Assembly (NCBI GenBank): GCA_015680685.1
Contig: MNCI01016028.1
Coordinates: forward strand, 566,305-630,304
Length of the DNA stretch: 64,000 nt
Direction: 5' to 3'
From: Gnetum montanum
Taxonomy: Eukaryota; Streptophyta; Gnetopsida; Gnetales; Gnetaceae
Shown here: positions 1-11,454 of the stretch, one piece after another
Layout: each line of letters opens with the position of its first letter
Numbering within the stretch: the first letter of the stretch is position 1
Notes under the pieces: generated by a model
Seen by the model: the letters and a program-made list of their open reading frames with translations, nothing else
Told to the model about the DNA's origin: nothing
Databases searched by the model: none
Program-made: the position numbers and the translations under genes

Positions 1-1600
1 TAAAATCCATAGCAATGTTGAATTTCTTCACCTCAAGGAAAGCCACATTTGTTTCACATTAAACTAGGGCATTCATTGTCTCATGGATTTTAGGATAATT
101 AGATAGAAGAGACTAAATAGTAGGATCCAAAATAGAAACCTTTCCCTAATTAACTAAAACTTGAACATATATTAAAATATCTATCTATTACTTCTCTAAG
201 CCAATAAATTAAACTTGACTTTTTAAATTACTAATGTAATAATAAACAAACTTACCACTACAACTTACTATCTTTAGTTCCTCTATAAAGCTTTCAACCA
301 TCCCTCAAACTAATTGCTCTTTACTATGATTAAACTCCTCTTATTTATGCTAGTCTCCTTTCTTTGTATTATTGTGCATCCTTAGCCTTATGTGCCTCAG
401 CATTGCTATGTGCTTTTTTCTTAAACCCCTCCTCACCATTATCATCAATCCTTTAGCAATATAGATTAGTGTCATCCTACATGTGTTGGTATACAAGGGT
501 GTCATGGCTAGCCTTTCCATGTCAAGCTACTTCTACACCCACCAATCAACATAGATTTTCCTTGATCCCCCTCCATTTTGCATTTTCCTATCTTTGAAAA
601 TCCTTCTTGTAGACCTTTTCCTACTTTACCTTGCCTTTGTGCATCCTACATTACCACAACCAGTGCTTCCACTAGCATCGATGTTGTTGACATTGCTGAA
701 GCTACCATGACTAGCACCACCATGCCCTAGCATAGCCATCATCATTGGTGTCACTCTACATCCAATATGCACATTCCCTTCTCTTGTCCTCCTAATCCTT
801 AGGAACTAAAGTTAAAAAGCAAAAAAAGCAAGGCTTAAAGACAACTTACCTTAGAGTAACTAGGGTGGCTATGGACTTCACCCTAACATTTCCTACTCCT
901 AATCTACATGTCACCTAGCTCCTTACCATGTCCTTTGATTTTTCTCCTCTCCCCATATGGTGCCATGCTCTTCAGTCATGATGAAATTCAAGATGATGCA
1001 AATGAGAAAATTGATTCATTTTTTCTTTTACTTTGCCTTATACCTCAGTTTCAAAAACTTTGATTGACATAGTAAGATGCATTGCCAAGTAATTCTAATG
1101 TAACATCAGCATCACTACCTTAATACCTCATGTTGCTACATCATCTCCTAGCCTCATCACTTAGGATGCCTTACTAAAATCCTAGAATAGTCCTAGATTG
1201 ATCCAAACTAACTTGTAACCTTTTAGATATGTTCCTAATCTTCATGAGCTAGAATCAATGTTAAAACTAATAATTTAATTTAAATTTTATCATTAGGTTG
1301 TATCAAGCCTCTAATTTTTTCTAGCTCTTGATTTCCAACTTCCTATTCATATGGGCATGATCTTATCTTATGCTTTGTAGGCCATTGATCCCACTATTCT
1401 TAACCAATTACATGAACCCCATGCTTTGAATGGGTTGCACAACTAAATCACTAATTCTTTCAATAAATACTTAATTAATTTCCCCCCATTAACTCTTTAG
1501 AATCACGAATCTTATCCTTAAATATCATTGAGGAATATTTGATCCCCCCCAAGCCAACCTTACCTTCCTAGACTAAGAACTAGTTTTAACTAATAATTTT
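1..1600. other. AT-rich stretch, no gene seen
   Basis: No reading frame with a recognisable domain was found on either strand. The stretch is pyrimidine-rich around 300-1000 and has short motifs such as CTAGCATAGC near 733 that recall the CTAGCATAGTC words of the Tat-like LTR further right. It lies directly upstream of a Tat-like RT, so it is probably decayed internal sequence of that element. That placement is inference. Confidence 0.4.
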
Positions 1601-1735
1601 CTTGTCAATTTGCTCATCATTAATCATAGAAATAAGAAAAAAATATTTTAATTGAAGGAAAAATTATTTGAAATACTTAGGAATTCCATCCTAGCTATAC
1701 TATAGAAAACCTCTATTATCTTTGCTTAGTGATAT

Positions 1736-2480
1736 AATGACATGCTTAGCTTGGATCCTACGTTAGTCCAACATAACATCATTCTTGAGGAGGGTTCCAA
1801 GAGAGTCAAATAAAAAGTTAGACAAGTTAAACTTGATTTAGGCTTAGACATTAAAAAAGAGATCACTAAACTTTATAATGTATGATTCATAGGCTCCATA
1901 GATTACTTAGACTAGTTATCCAACATGAAAGTTATTTCTAAGAAAAATGGAGCTGTTAGGATATGCATCGATGTACGTGATCACAACAAGGTAACACTAA
2001 AAGATGAGTTGATCAATATTAATCAAATTATAGACATAATGGCTAATCATACCTTACTTCATTAATGGATGATTATTTGGGTTACAACCAAATTTAAATT
2101 AACCTAGAATACCAATGTTATACAACTTTCATAATTCCATGGGAAATCTTTTGCTATACAAAGATGTCTTTTAGGCTTAAGAATAATGAAATGACATATC
2201 AATGAGCCTTAAGATTCATATTTAATAATATAATCTTTAAAATTATTAATGATTATGTGGATAACTTAACTATTAAATTTGTTATGACAATTAACCATCC
2301 CAATGATCAAGACATAACCTTTTCTTAAATTCCAAAAGTGCATCATTAATATAGAAGTAGACAAAATTCTAGGATTCTTAGTTTTATCCAATGATATTGT
2401 AATAGATCTTGATAAAGCCAAGGCAATCCTAGGCCTTCTACCATCTAATCTTAAAGACATGAACATTTTACAAGATCATG
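1736..2480 (+). pseudogene. Reverse transcriptase, Tat-like Ty3/gypsy element 1 (decayed)
   Basis: Broken frames read DMLSLDPTLVQHNII, then KKNGAVRICIDVRDHNKVTL, then GFLVLSNDIVIDLDKAKAI near 2371-2430. These match the order of the linker before RT, the RT fingers (KKDGxxRxCxDYRxLN) and the RT thumb (GFxVSxxGIxxDPxKxxAI) in Tat/Athila polyproteins. The palm is scrambled by stops near 2060-2270, and YVDN near 2254 stands where YVDD is expected. The same family appears much better preserved at 36204-37300, which confirms the reading. It would copy element RNA into DNA if intact, but this copy cannot be functional. Confidence 0.75.
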
Positions 2481-2519
2481 TTTAATCCACTTGTTATTTC
2501 ATTGGTAATATCATTAACT

Positions 2520-3600
2520 AGTTTCATCCCTTGTCTCATTTGCTTAAGAAATCAACAACTTTTAAATAGGACTTGAAGTGTTAAGAGGTCCTTGATGTGA
2601 TTAAGCATGTTCTTACTAATCTTCAAGTCCTTAATTCTCTTCAACTTGATCTTCCTTTTTAGATTTATCTTTCTAGATCTAATCAATCTATCGTAATAAT
2701 GCTTTGCCATGGTATGGAAATAGTATAGATCTCTCCATCTATTATATCTCTTATACATTTTTTGACTGTGAAGTATGGTACATTGATATGGAAAAAAATT
2801 GTTTAGGCCTTATCTTTGCTCTTAAAAATGGAGTCATTACTTACTAGGGGTTCATGTGATATGTTGAAACAATGTCTTACAATTCATGGCTTCCAGTCCC
2901 TATGATAATAGTCATATGAAAAAAAATGAAAAACACTACTTATTAAGTTTGACTTATTCTATATTTTTCAACATTCTATTAAGGGTTAAGCTATAGTGGA
3001 CCTTTTCACATTAGTCCTACTATTAAAACCATTCACTATAACCATTCAACCTTTCCTTGAGGAACCAAGTGAGAATGCAATCATTTCTATTTCAACCACA
3101 ACATTGACATACAAGTACTTTGATTTATACTAGTCCTTTGATGGTGCTCACATAGCTGAAGGTTCTAGTATAACTTGCATCCTTCATTGCAAAGGCATAA
3201 TTTCTATTTACCAAACACATAAATTTTATTTTTTGTGCATAAATAATATAGTCGAATATAAAGGTCTATTCCTAGCTATTTAACCTATAATAAAAAGGCT
3301 TACGATTCATGGTACTTCTCAATTAGTTATATGTTAAGTAAAAAATAAATATGCTTGAAATATTAAACACATTTATGGTTAACTTAGTTAAAAAACTCGA
3401 TGCAATTTGACAAATGTTTGCTTATATATATCCATTATTTGAAAAAATTACTTGCTGATGCATTAGATACTTTCACCCTTCTTGATAATTCTATTTTTCT
3501 AAAAGATCATTTATCTCACTTAATGAAAGTCATAGTAATAACTATTTTAGATATACAAAGAATAGGCTTAGTTAACTTGGGAGAAGACAAGAAATACTAA
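2520..3600 (+). pseudogene. RNase H region, Tat-like element 1 (decayed)
   Basis: The RT connection reads with gaps as PL-LLKKSTTFKWDLK-CQEVLDVIKHVLTN near 2525-2625. An RNase H domain follows with SFDGAHIAEGSS near 3135-3170, NNIVEYKGLFLAI near 3243-3282 (compare TNNEAEYEALILGL) and IHGTSQLVIC near 3305-3335 (compare VYGDSQLVI). These are the FDGA, NxAEYEA and GDSQLV landmarks of the plant Ty3/gypsy RNase H fold. Stops and shifts are frequent. The sister copy at 37400-37560 lacks this whole region, so this is the only RNase H of the family in the window. Confidence 0.7.
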
Positions 3601-3689
3601 GTCATTATACAATACTTACAAACTAACTTCTAAAATTTTTTCTTTATCTTAAAATGATGCTTTCTATAAATGCTCTAAATATTTATATA

Positions 3690-4772
3690 TTGTAGATCAT
3701 GATCCTCTATATCATATCTCCATATGAAGTGCTATTCTACATTGTCTAAATCATAAAGAAACACAAATAATCCTAGAAGAAGTACATTCAGTTATATGTG
3801 ATGGTTCTCATAGCCTATATTATTTCACTAGGTTTCTAGTGACCCATGATGTCTAGGGATATGCACAAAATAGTTAAAATATATGATATATATCAACATC
3901 ATGATTCATTTTTATGTAGATCTCAAAATCTTAGGACTTTGGAAATTATATGATCCTTCTAGAAATGGGATTTGAATCTCATGGGTTCTATTAATTCCTC
4001 TTATTTTTGTTGTTATTGGTTCATCCTAATAGTTATAGAGTACTTTATGAAGTAGGTTGAAGCCATTTTCTTAAAGTTCATAACATCTAAGTACATCTAC
4101 CATTTCATTTTGAATGACATCCTCACTTGCGTTGGTATTTCCCTTCACAGTGTAATTGAAAATGGACCTCCTTTTAAGAGAAAAGAAGTTGCTATGTTGT
4201 ATGATTAGTATCAAATCATCTAATCATTCTCATCTACATACTATTTCCAATTTAATAATCCAGCTATGTAAACCAATAAATCGCTTATCCATTTGTGCAA
4301 AATCATGGTTGATAAATCCTAGAGAAATTAAGAGACTTAGTTATTCCACATCCCTTGAGTTTACCAAATCACCTTGTACAACACAACTGATTAAACCCTA
4401 TTCATGCTTATATATGGATTTGAAGCAATGTTGTGAGTGAATCTAGATGTATCTTTTCTTCAATTAGCCTTAAATAATTGGATGTCAAAAATGGAGAATG
4501 ATAAAATGGATTGTGTTAAGCTAGATGTTGTTAAAGAAAATCACAAGAAAGTAGTAGTCAACATTCAAAATCACTAGGAAGCTATGTGTCATGATCAAAG
4601 AAGACAATATTATTTTAAAACATTTCCTAATGCTAAGATATCCAAGTTTTCTTCAAATCTATAATGTTCTTTCATCATCCTTAAGAATCTTTATAATGGA
4701 GTATACTATTTAGTAGATTTAGATGGGAATCAATACCTAGATCTTGCGAATACAACATGCCTCAACAAGTAC
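3690..4772 (+). pseudogene. Integrase, Tat-like element 1 (decayed)
   Basis: ILEEVHSVICDGSHS near 3770-3810 is the start of the zinc-binding region (compare LEEVHxGxCGGH). The core is broken; a 94-codon open stretch at 4156-4440 is a frameshifted reading of its end, where KSSNHSHLHTIS corresponds to the STPYYPQGNGQ region. The C-terminus is clear: GVYYLVDLDGNQYLDLANTT near 4697-4756. It would insert element DNA into the genome, but the catalytic D,D-35-E residues cannot be read. It ends about 350 bp before the LTR at 5126, as expected for the 3' end of such an element. Confidence 0.7.
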
Positions 4773-5125
4773 TAAATTTAAGGTACCAAATAAAAATAAA
4801 AAGGAAATAAAAAAAGTAGAAAAGAAATAAAAAAGATAAAAATAATAATGTTTTCTTTAATCCTTATCTCTTACTTTACTTTTGTTTTATTGTATTATTG
4901 TCATTTTTCTCCCTATCTTGCTTTTCATCCTTTCTCTTTCTTTCTCTCTATTTTCTAGTATCATTCTTGTAAATCTTTCCCATGCAACTTCCTGTATTTT
5001 CCCTATCACTACATGTTTTATTCTACTGACATTTCTTCCATAACATACTATGGTGATTATATTTATTAGGGATCTATCTCATGCAGAAAGCCTTTAGTAT
5101 TCTACCATTTTACTTTATGTGAGGG
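4773..5125 (+). other. 3' untranslated region of Tat-like element 1
   Basis: A purine-rich, A-dominated stretch (4780-4850) is followed by a pyrimidine-rich one. The bases just before the LTR read TGTGAGGG, a weak remnant of the polypurine tract that is clear at the same place in the sister element (39692-39704). No gene is seen. Confidence 0.5.
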
Positions 5126-6530
5126 TGTTGAAACACCACCTAGAAAAACACATAATGTAACTTGTAACCTTCACCATCCAACCTAAGACAAGATCTTATT
5201 GTAAATGTAAGGTTTGTGGCCCATGAGTTGTAATCTTGCATACTTTAACTTTTTGGGGCTGAAAAGTTCCTCATAAGTTGCTACTGCCTCACTTCCTAAG
5301 TGGGAAATGTGGTATTATGTCTATATATGAGCTTGAGAAAGCTAAAACCACCTTGGAGATTGCAAAATTTGGCATTTTCATGGGTTTTTGTGGGGTATAA
5401 CCTTAACTACACTAGAACTACCTACCCCCAGTGTAGATGGTGTTGGATTTGCATTTTTCTACAAAACCTAGCATCGTCACCACAAAACCCAATGTAGCTA
5501 CACACATTTAGCATTGGGTTTTCCATTTTTCTAGCAATGGCTAGTGTAGTCATGACAATTTTCTTGTGGTGGCAACATGGCCAGCATAGTCATCATGGAT
5601 TTTTAGTAATCTTCACATGGCTAGTGTAGTCACCACATTTGCAGTAAATTCCAACAATGCTAGCATAGTCCTCCAAGGCCATTGTAGTTGAGGTGAAGGC
5701 TAGCATAGTAATGAAATTTTGTTTACTATTTGTAGTATTTAGATGGGTTTTGATGGCTTTGGTGTATTAAAAATTACCATAAATGGATAACTACATTGGA
5801 AATCATAGCTGTTACACTTGCAAATAAACACCAATTTGTCAATAATCATGGTAAAAATTTGCAACCTTAAATCAAAAACCTAAAATTTATAAAAGCCAAA
5901 CTTGAACACCTTATTTAGGTAAAAAAAATAGTTTTGGCAATTTTTAAACTTTGCAATTAATAGCCATTTGCAATTTTAAACACTTGAATTCCATTTGGCA
6001 TCTATGTTGAGCACCGGAGACCCTTAGCATAATACCATTGGAACAAAATCTTACACCACTATTTAAACCACTAGTAGTTATGGTTACAAACTTAAATGGA
6101 AACTAGCAAGGAGTTCCCAATGACCAGAGTTGGGAAGAACCTGGATCATGCAGTTTGATTGCAGAACATAACCTGCTAGCTTCAATAGGCATTAAGCTCT
6201 ATTCTAGAAAACTTATTGTGCATTTTAGCACACAATTTTTACTCAATCAAACTCCATAGTTTAAGCATTTTTCTTGTTGTTCAATAAAGTTTATAGTTCT
6301 TTTGTTGCGCAAAATTTATTTCAAATTTAATTTCTATGTTTATTTTTTGTTTGTATCTACAAGTTTATTTTTGTTTCCTATTTCTATTTACATTTATTAA
6401 GTTCCTAGGTAATGTACTAGATCATCTAGGGTACCTTGGATCATATTTTTTGGAGGCCCTTGGGTTCCAAGATTAGGCTATTGCACCCAGGATTTTTAGT
6501 TTTCTACTGACCAAGTTTTTAGGCGCTACA
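5126..6530 (+). repeat. LTR of Tat-like elements (3' LTR of element 1, 5' LTR of element 2)
   Basis: This 1405 bp unit starts TGTTGAAACACCACCT and ends GGCGCTACA. It recurs along its length at 39705-41109 with the same length, although the two copies are clearly diverged. A TATA-like TATATATG at 5322 is conserved in the other copy (39900), so U3 is about 200 bp and the transcribed part is long. The part at 5470-5715 carries five or six imperfect ~40-55 bp units built on GGCCAGTGTAGTCA / GCTAGCATAGTC. The same words recur in the leader (6690-7120) and in the 190 bp array at 32540-35045. Confidence 0.8.
5322..5329 (+). promoter_or_regulatory. LTR TATA box
   Basis: TATATATG follows GGTATTATGTC about 195 bp into the LTR and is conserved at the same offset in the other LTR (39900-39907). 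Position and conservation fit the pol II promoter of an LTR retrotransposon. No transcription evidence is available. Confidence 0.5.
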
Positions 6531-7293
6531 GTTTCTAGCACTAGAAGGAGGGCCTCCACCCAAATTCTTAGCCCAAACATTTTGAAAAATATTTTCAATC
6601 ATTTTTCAAACCAAGTTTTTGCCATTATAAGCTTTGAAACCTACAAGTATTTATCATAAAAACCAATGTTGATGTCCACTTTCTTGCAACTATTAGCTAG
6701 CATAGTTGGTGTGGGTGATTTGGATTTCTACATCATTTTCACAATAGTTGCTGGATTCTTTGGAAACTAGCATAGTCTACATTGAAACCTACAATTTCTA
6801 CCTATTAGAATTTACACTTGATACCTAAAGACCAGTGTAGACTGATCCTAAAACCCAAACATATTTACTGTAAAATTCTACAGGAAAAGCTAGCATAGAC
6901 ACTGCCAAGAATCTAGCGTAGTTCTTGGAAAATCCAAAATTTTGACAATTGATTTCTTAAAACTAATGTACACACAATTTGGAGAAAAAAATTTTGAGAT
7001 TGGCTTCCTAAGTGAAAATCCATTTTCTGCCATCTACCTCAATGTAGTTGGCTAGGAAATAAAGTGGTCTACTACACACCCTCTAGTGTAGACACTACTG
7101 AAAAAAACCAACGTAGTTGGTATTACCAACTTGAAACCCATAACATTATTTTCTCAAGTATAGTATATATAATTTACACTATAGTAACAGTTTTAATTTT
7201 TGTTTTCATTTATAGTCAACTACACCATTGGGCAATCCCACTTGCTGAAATTTTTACTAAAAATAGTAAAAGGTCAAGTCAAAATCTTTGACA
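6531..7293 (+). other. Leader of Tat-like element 2 with degenerate primer-binding region
   Basis: Directly after the LTR the sequence reads GTTTCTAGCACTAGAAGGA and GGGCCTC. This resembles the post-LTR segment of plant Tat elements, where a TGG-starting primer site precedes GCGCTAGAAGGAGGGCC (TAG here in place of TGG at 6536). The remaining leader has no gene but repeats the words CTAGCATAG and CCAGTGTAG at least eight times (6699, 6766, 6832, 6891, 6913, 7041, 7084, 7109). The assignment of the primer site is tentative. Confidence 0.45.
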
Positions 7294-9530
7294 ATGCCTT
7301 TTAGTAAGTCCATAGTTTCTTCCATAAACAAGATAGACATGGCATTTGGTCAAGATGGGGTAAGGATCTATGATCTAAGAGAGCCTATCATAGATAGTTG
7401 TGGAGAAGTTCTTAGAAAAAGAGGGTAAAGCCTAGGTTTTGCTATGCTCAACAAAGAACATTACAATTACATTTACACTAAGATCCAAGTTGGAATACTT
7501 CTTCCACATGTAAAGGTTGAAGCCAAGCATGAGTACGAATTGATTCATCAAAATGGAAAATAGTATATACCCTCTTCCTATGACCAAATACCACTTACCA
7601 ATGCTCAAGTGTGCTTAATTTCTCAATTGATTGAGATGGATGAATAGAGTGAAAACCTTAGTTTGAAGGGCTAGTAAGAAGAGCGTGATGAGTTTTCAGT
7701 AGAGCTTGAACCATATACTTTCATAGGGAGCCTATTCCAATAATTAGTCCCTCAAACCACCATAGCTCCTTCAGCCTTACTTGTCTCTTCCATGGGACAA
7801 GCTTGTCAACCATCATCTCTAGTATATCCCACAATGTTTGGAACTAGACATGTTATAGGAATGCATTAGGCATAACTTGTGTTTCAAATAGGCTCCTTAT
7901 TTTCTTCCATGTATTTTTTCATGTAGCCTTAGTCTACATGACCCTCATTGGTAGTTCTCACCATTGCTTAGCCCCTCTCTATACTAGTGGACCCTACCAC
8001 AGGACCATAAGTGATCCATGGGACATACACCATTTGTCCCCTTTATGCCTTAAGTGCCAACACAAACTTCCTTTTCATTGTTTAGCCTAACCATGACCAT
8101 TATAACCTAGCCTCTCCCCTTTATACTTTAACCCATCGTGAGGCCACAGGGCTTTCAATTAACACCTCAACCATTTGTACAAATACCACAACCTAGGGGA
8201 ATGCTCTAAGGATTGGATTAGGCATTCCAAATGATCTAGGACTTGATGGAAGAGTTACGTAAGCTCAAAGCTTACACAACATAAACTATAAAGATAATAT
8301 ATTTCTACCACAAAGATCTAATTAGTCTTGTTGTTTGGTTGATAGCTCTTCCCCCAGGCACCCCTATTCCCTAATTCACTAAGTATAATAGCAAAGGTGA
8401 CCCTAATGCCCACTTGATAACCATTCATTCTAAGTGCCGATTGTTACAAGCTTGTTCACATACCATAATGCAAATATCTCCTATGCCTCTTATTGGGAAA
8501 GCCTTAGATTGGTACCATGTGCTACTAAGAGGATCCATATCTTTGCTTGAAGACTAAATTTCATAGTTCATTAACCATTTCAAGTACAACTTAAAACATA
8601 ACATGACTCTTAACCAACTAATGAAGGTAAAGTAAATACCCCTTGAGCTAGTAAAAAAATTCATACAATGATGGAATGCTCCTCTCAATGAGAATTTGGA
8701 ATTGATAGCTAAGATGCACCTTCTTGCAATATTCAATAGGGTAGTTAATGACTTCATTAAGTTAAAACTATACTACCTAGGCCCACGGTCACTTAGCCAA
8801 GCCTTTCTCCAAACAAAGAACATAGAGGACATGGTGAAGGATAGTTATGATCTTACCTATGTGGCATACAAAAACTAGCAAACACGTAAGAATAAGGAGA
8901 AGGGAAGGCAAAATAATGCAACTATGGCCATAGTGGCCAAAGGCAACAAGATGACTGCACAGGGGCCTAAAATGAATCAACCCAAGGTCCCTACCAACAA
9001 TAATCAACCTTCAACATTTGGGACCTCTACATCAACTACTACAAGGGCTAACTTTGAAAGGAAAGATCGATCAAAGTACACTAGTCTTCTATTGATACCA
9101 TCAGAACTCCTTGATCAATTGCTAAAAAGTGGAAGAATTCAATATAAATAAATGACTGAAAATGCCTGTTAGAGGCATGATAGACTATGTGAGATAGCTA
9201 AAAATCCCACTCTTTCAACCAAGGATGATCCATTGGTGCCTAAGTACTTCATGCTTAACCATTTCCACCATTATCATCAACTATTGGATCATGATATTGA
9301 ATTTTGCCTAGCCCTAAAGCATGACCTATAGAAGATGATAAACAAGGGTGAACTGGTCCTTGATGCCTCCAACCCAATCAAACCACAAAACCAATCCATG
9401 CAAGTATACAAGGATACATTGGATGCTAGCAAAAATCCATACACAATAACTACATTCAATGTGAATAATGATGCTAAACCTACATGGGAGTCGTTTGTGA
9501 TACAAATACCTCACAATGATAGGGATCCTT
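7294..9530 (+). pseudogene. Gag polyprotein, Tat-like element 2 (decayed)
   Basis: The likely start is the ATG at 7294 (MPFSKSIVSSINKIDM), followed by stops and a shift into a second frame by about 8246 (MEELRKLKAYT). The gag core is plain from 8345 to 8878: KGDPNAHLITIHSKC, GKALDWYHVLLRGSIS, FINHFKYNLKHN and KFIQWWNAPL. These are the GDPxxHxxxF, LxWYxxLPxGSI and FxxxF landmarks of the plant retrotransposon gag domain. A basic, Q/N-rich linker follows (8880-9060), then YHQLLDHDIEFCLALKHDL near 9270-9330, which matches the CxYHxxxGHDTExCxxLK zinc-binding segment with its first Cys lost. It would form the particle shell. More than ten stops disable it. Confidence 0.8.
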
Positions 9531-10200
9531 AAACTTTGACTAGTTTAAGGTTCCCTTTTGTTGTAAGGGTCCCATCACCTAGGCATTCTAATGAGCCTTT
9601 TATGATCATGGTGCACACTCAGACTATAGCCAAACCTACCCCTACAACTGAAAAATGTCCTCCCATAGTGTCCAACATAGCATCTTCTTCACAACTAGGC
9701 AACAACCATAAGAAATCCTTGATCAAATAATGCAAGAAGCCCACATCGAAGTCTATGAACAATGATAACAAACATTTCAAGGCATGGAAGGAAATGGGCC
9801 CACTGAATCCCACTCCCATCTCATCTATTCCAATGAGCTCTAACACTTAGGCTATCTCAACTAGTCAACCACAGGAGGATACCCAGCCACAGGGGAAGGG
9901 GAAAGAAGCTAAAACATAACCATTGAAGCATGAAGTTTACATATTGAAATGCATAGATGAATTCAAGAACACTAAGAATGAGAAGCCTAAAACTAATGAC
10001 AAAGACTTCCTCATTGTGATAGAATAGGTCAAGTAGTTGTTAAAATAAAAGAACACCTCACTTAACCTATATGACCTTGTGATGACTTCTGTTGCATACC
10101 ACAAAGCATTAGTGTAGATGTTGACCTTTATTTCTATTAGCAAGGACATCCCTACTAGTGAAGAGTCCATCCATGCAATGATGGTACCACCTTCACAAAA
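9531..10200 (+). pseudogene. Gag-protease linker (decayed)
   Basis: The gag frame continues past a stop at 9531 as a low-complexity S/P/T/N-rich stretch (9536-9730) and then a Lys/Glu-rich stretch (KCIDEFKNTKNEKPKTNDKD near 9952-10010) with several stops. No domain is recognised. It joins gag to the protease in the same polyprotein frame family. Confidence 0.5.
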
Positions 10201-10269
10201 GGAGGAAATGTGGTGACAACATTAGTGTTTCATGATAGCAATGCAAGACCAACCCCCAAGATGGTAAGA

Positions 10270-10680
10270 CAACCAAGGCTCCCCTCTTCATAACCATAAT
10301 GGTAGGACAATAAAAAGTGCATAGGGTACATGTTAACAATGGAACCATAATGAATGTAATACCTTATACCATTGTAGAACATCTAGGCCTAATGGAGCAT
10401 ATGAAACATACTTCAACAACCACTCTTAAATCTTTCAACAGATCTTGGGTTGTTGTGAAAGGCTCCATTTATTTAGACTTTGTGGCAAGGAACAACTTGC
10501 CATAATGTCCAATTTCATGATGGTGGAAGAGATATTAGGATTCAACATTATCATGAGGAGGCCTTGGCTAGCTCAATTATGAGCCTTTTCCTCACCGATC
10601 CACTAAGAAATTCACTTGCCTTACAAGGAGCGTGAGATAATCAACCATGGTGATAGTGTGGCTCCTTTAGCAACCAACAA
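10270..10680 (+). pseudogene. Aspartic protease (retropepsin-like), Tat-like element 2
   Basis: Frames read ITIMVGQ-KVHRVHVNNGTI, MNVIPYTIVEHLGL, STTTLKSFNRS and, after a shift, FMMVEEILGFNIIMRRPWLAQ. This is the Tat/Athila protease layout: a D-N-G-(S/A) active loop, IP-x-x-x-x-x-x-LGL, the flap region TxxxFxGS, and the LLGRPWL motif (here IMRRPWL). The catalytic Asp is replaced by Asn (codon AAC at 10335-10337), a G-to-A change that would abolish cleavage. It would process the gag-pol polyprotein. RT is expected right after protease but here lies 25 kb downstream, beyond arrays and insertions. Confidence 0.75.
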
Positions 10681-11220
10681 TATTGACATCGAATAAGGAT
10701 CCAAAGTGGACTTTTAGGAAGAAACTCCTATTGTTGACCACCAAGGCAAGAAACTCAATGGAGTAGAAGAAGCCAATACTAACAACAATGGGCTCATGGA
10801 TGCATCATGGGAAGAGCTCCCCTTCAATGTTATGAGTGAAGGAAATAGGGAATATAGAATTGTGCAAAGTAGATTGTACACGTTTCCTAATTTGTCAAAG
10901 ATTAAGAAACACTTTCACAATTGATGTACACCATTGGTTTGCTCACCCTTTCACCTATAACTGTGTGGCCTTATTTAGTTATAACCTTTTAAACCTAGTT
11001 TACATGTTACTTGTATGCACCATATTGTTTACTTTTGTTTTGCTTTGTTTTAACATTTACTTCATGTGTAGCCTAGGACTCACTTACAATTTACCTTTTA
11101 TGCCTTTTTATCTCAAAAAATAAACCATAAAAATACTATAAAAACTTTAAAACTTTAAAAAATTCATAAAAAGTTTAAAATACATAAAAAACTGATAAAA
11201 ATTTTTCTTTTTAAAATGTG
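10681..11220 (+). other. Region after protease, pol start not seen
   Basis: A degenerate coding remnant (NNGLMDASWEELPFNVMSEG near 10781-10840) fades into T-rich then A-rich sequence by about 10960. The usual next part, RT, is missing here and is found only at 36204. A 95-codon open stretch at 10836-11123 is T-rich and resembles nothing known. Confidence 0.4.
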
Positions 11221-11440
11221 GGGCTTGCCATGGCCTAAAATTAACAAATCGTCACATGGTCCACCATGACCGAAAGTTGGTAAATCATAGGATCCACCAT
11301 GGCCTTAAACTACCAAAATGTAGGGCCCTCCATGGCCTAAAACTAGAAAAAAATTCATAGGGCCTACCATGGGCTAAAATTGGCAAACCTTCATGCAGCT
11401 TGCCATGGCCTAAAATTGGAAAAGGTTTATAATAGCTTAC
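11221..11440 (+). repeat. Tandem array of 33-37 bp units (array A)
   Basis: About six head-to-tail units, each near GGCCCACCATGGCCTAAAA plus CTAGCAAA and a short variable tail. Related 29 bp units (GACCTGCTAAGGCCTAAAAC-type) occur at 35448-35739, on the other side of the antisense gene. The copia element inserted just past this array. Confidence 0.7.
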
Positions 11441-11454
11441 AACCCAGTTTACTA

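Noticed and set aside
10836-11123. 95-codon hydrophobic open stretch as a membrane or envelope-like protein
   Set aside because: It arises from T-rich sequence right after the protease remnant, with no signal peptide pattern, no conservation evidence and no stop-free extension.
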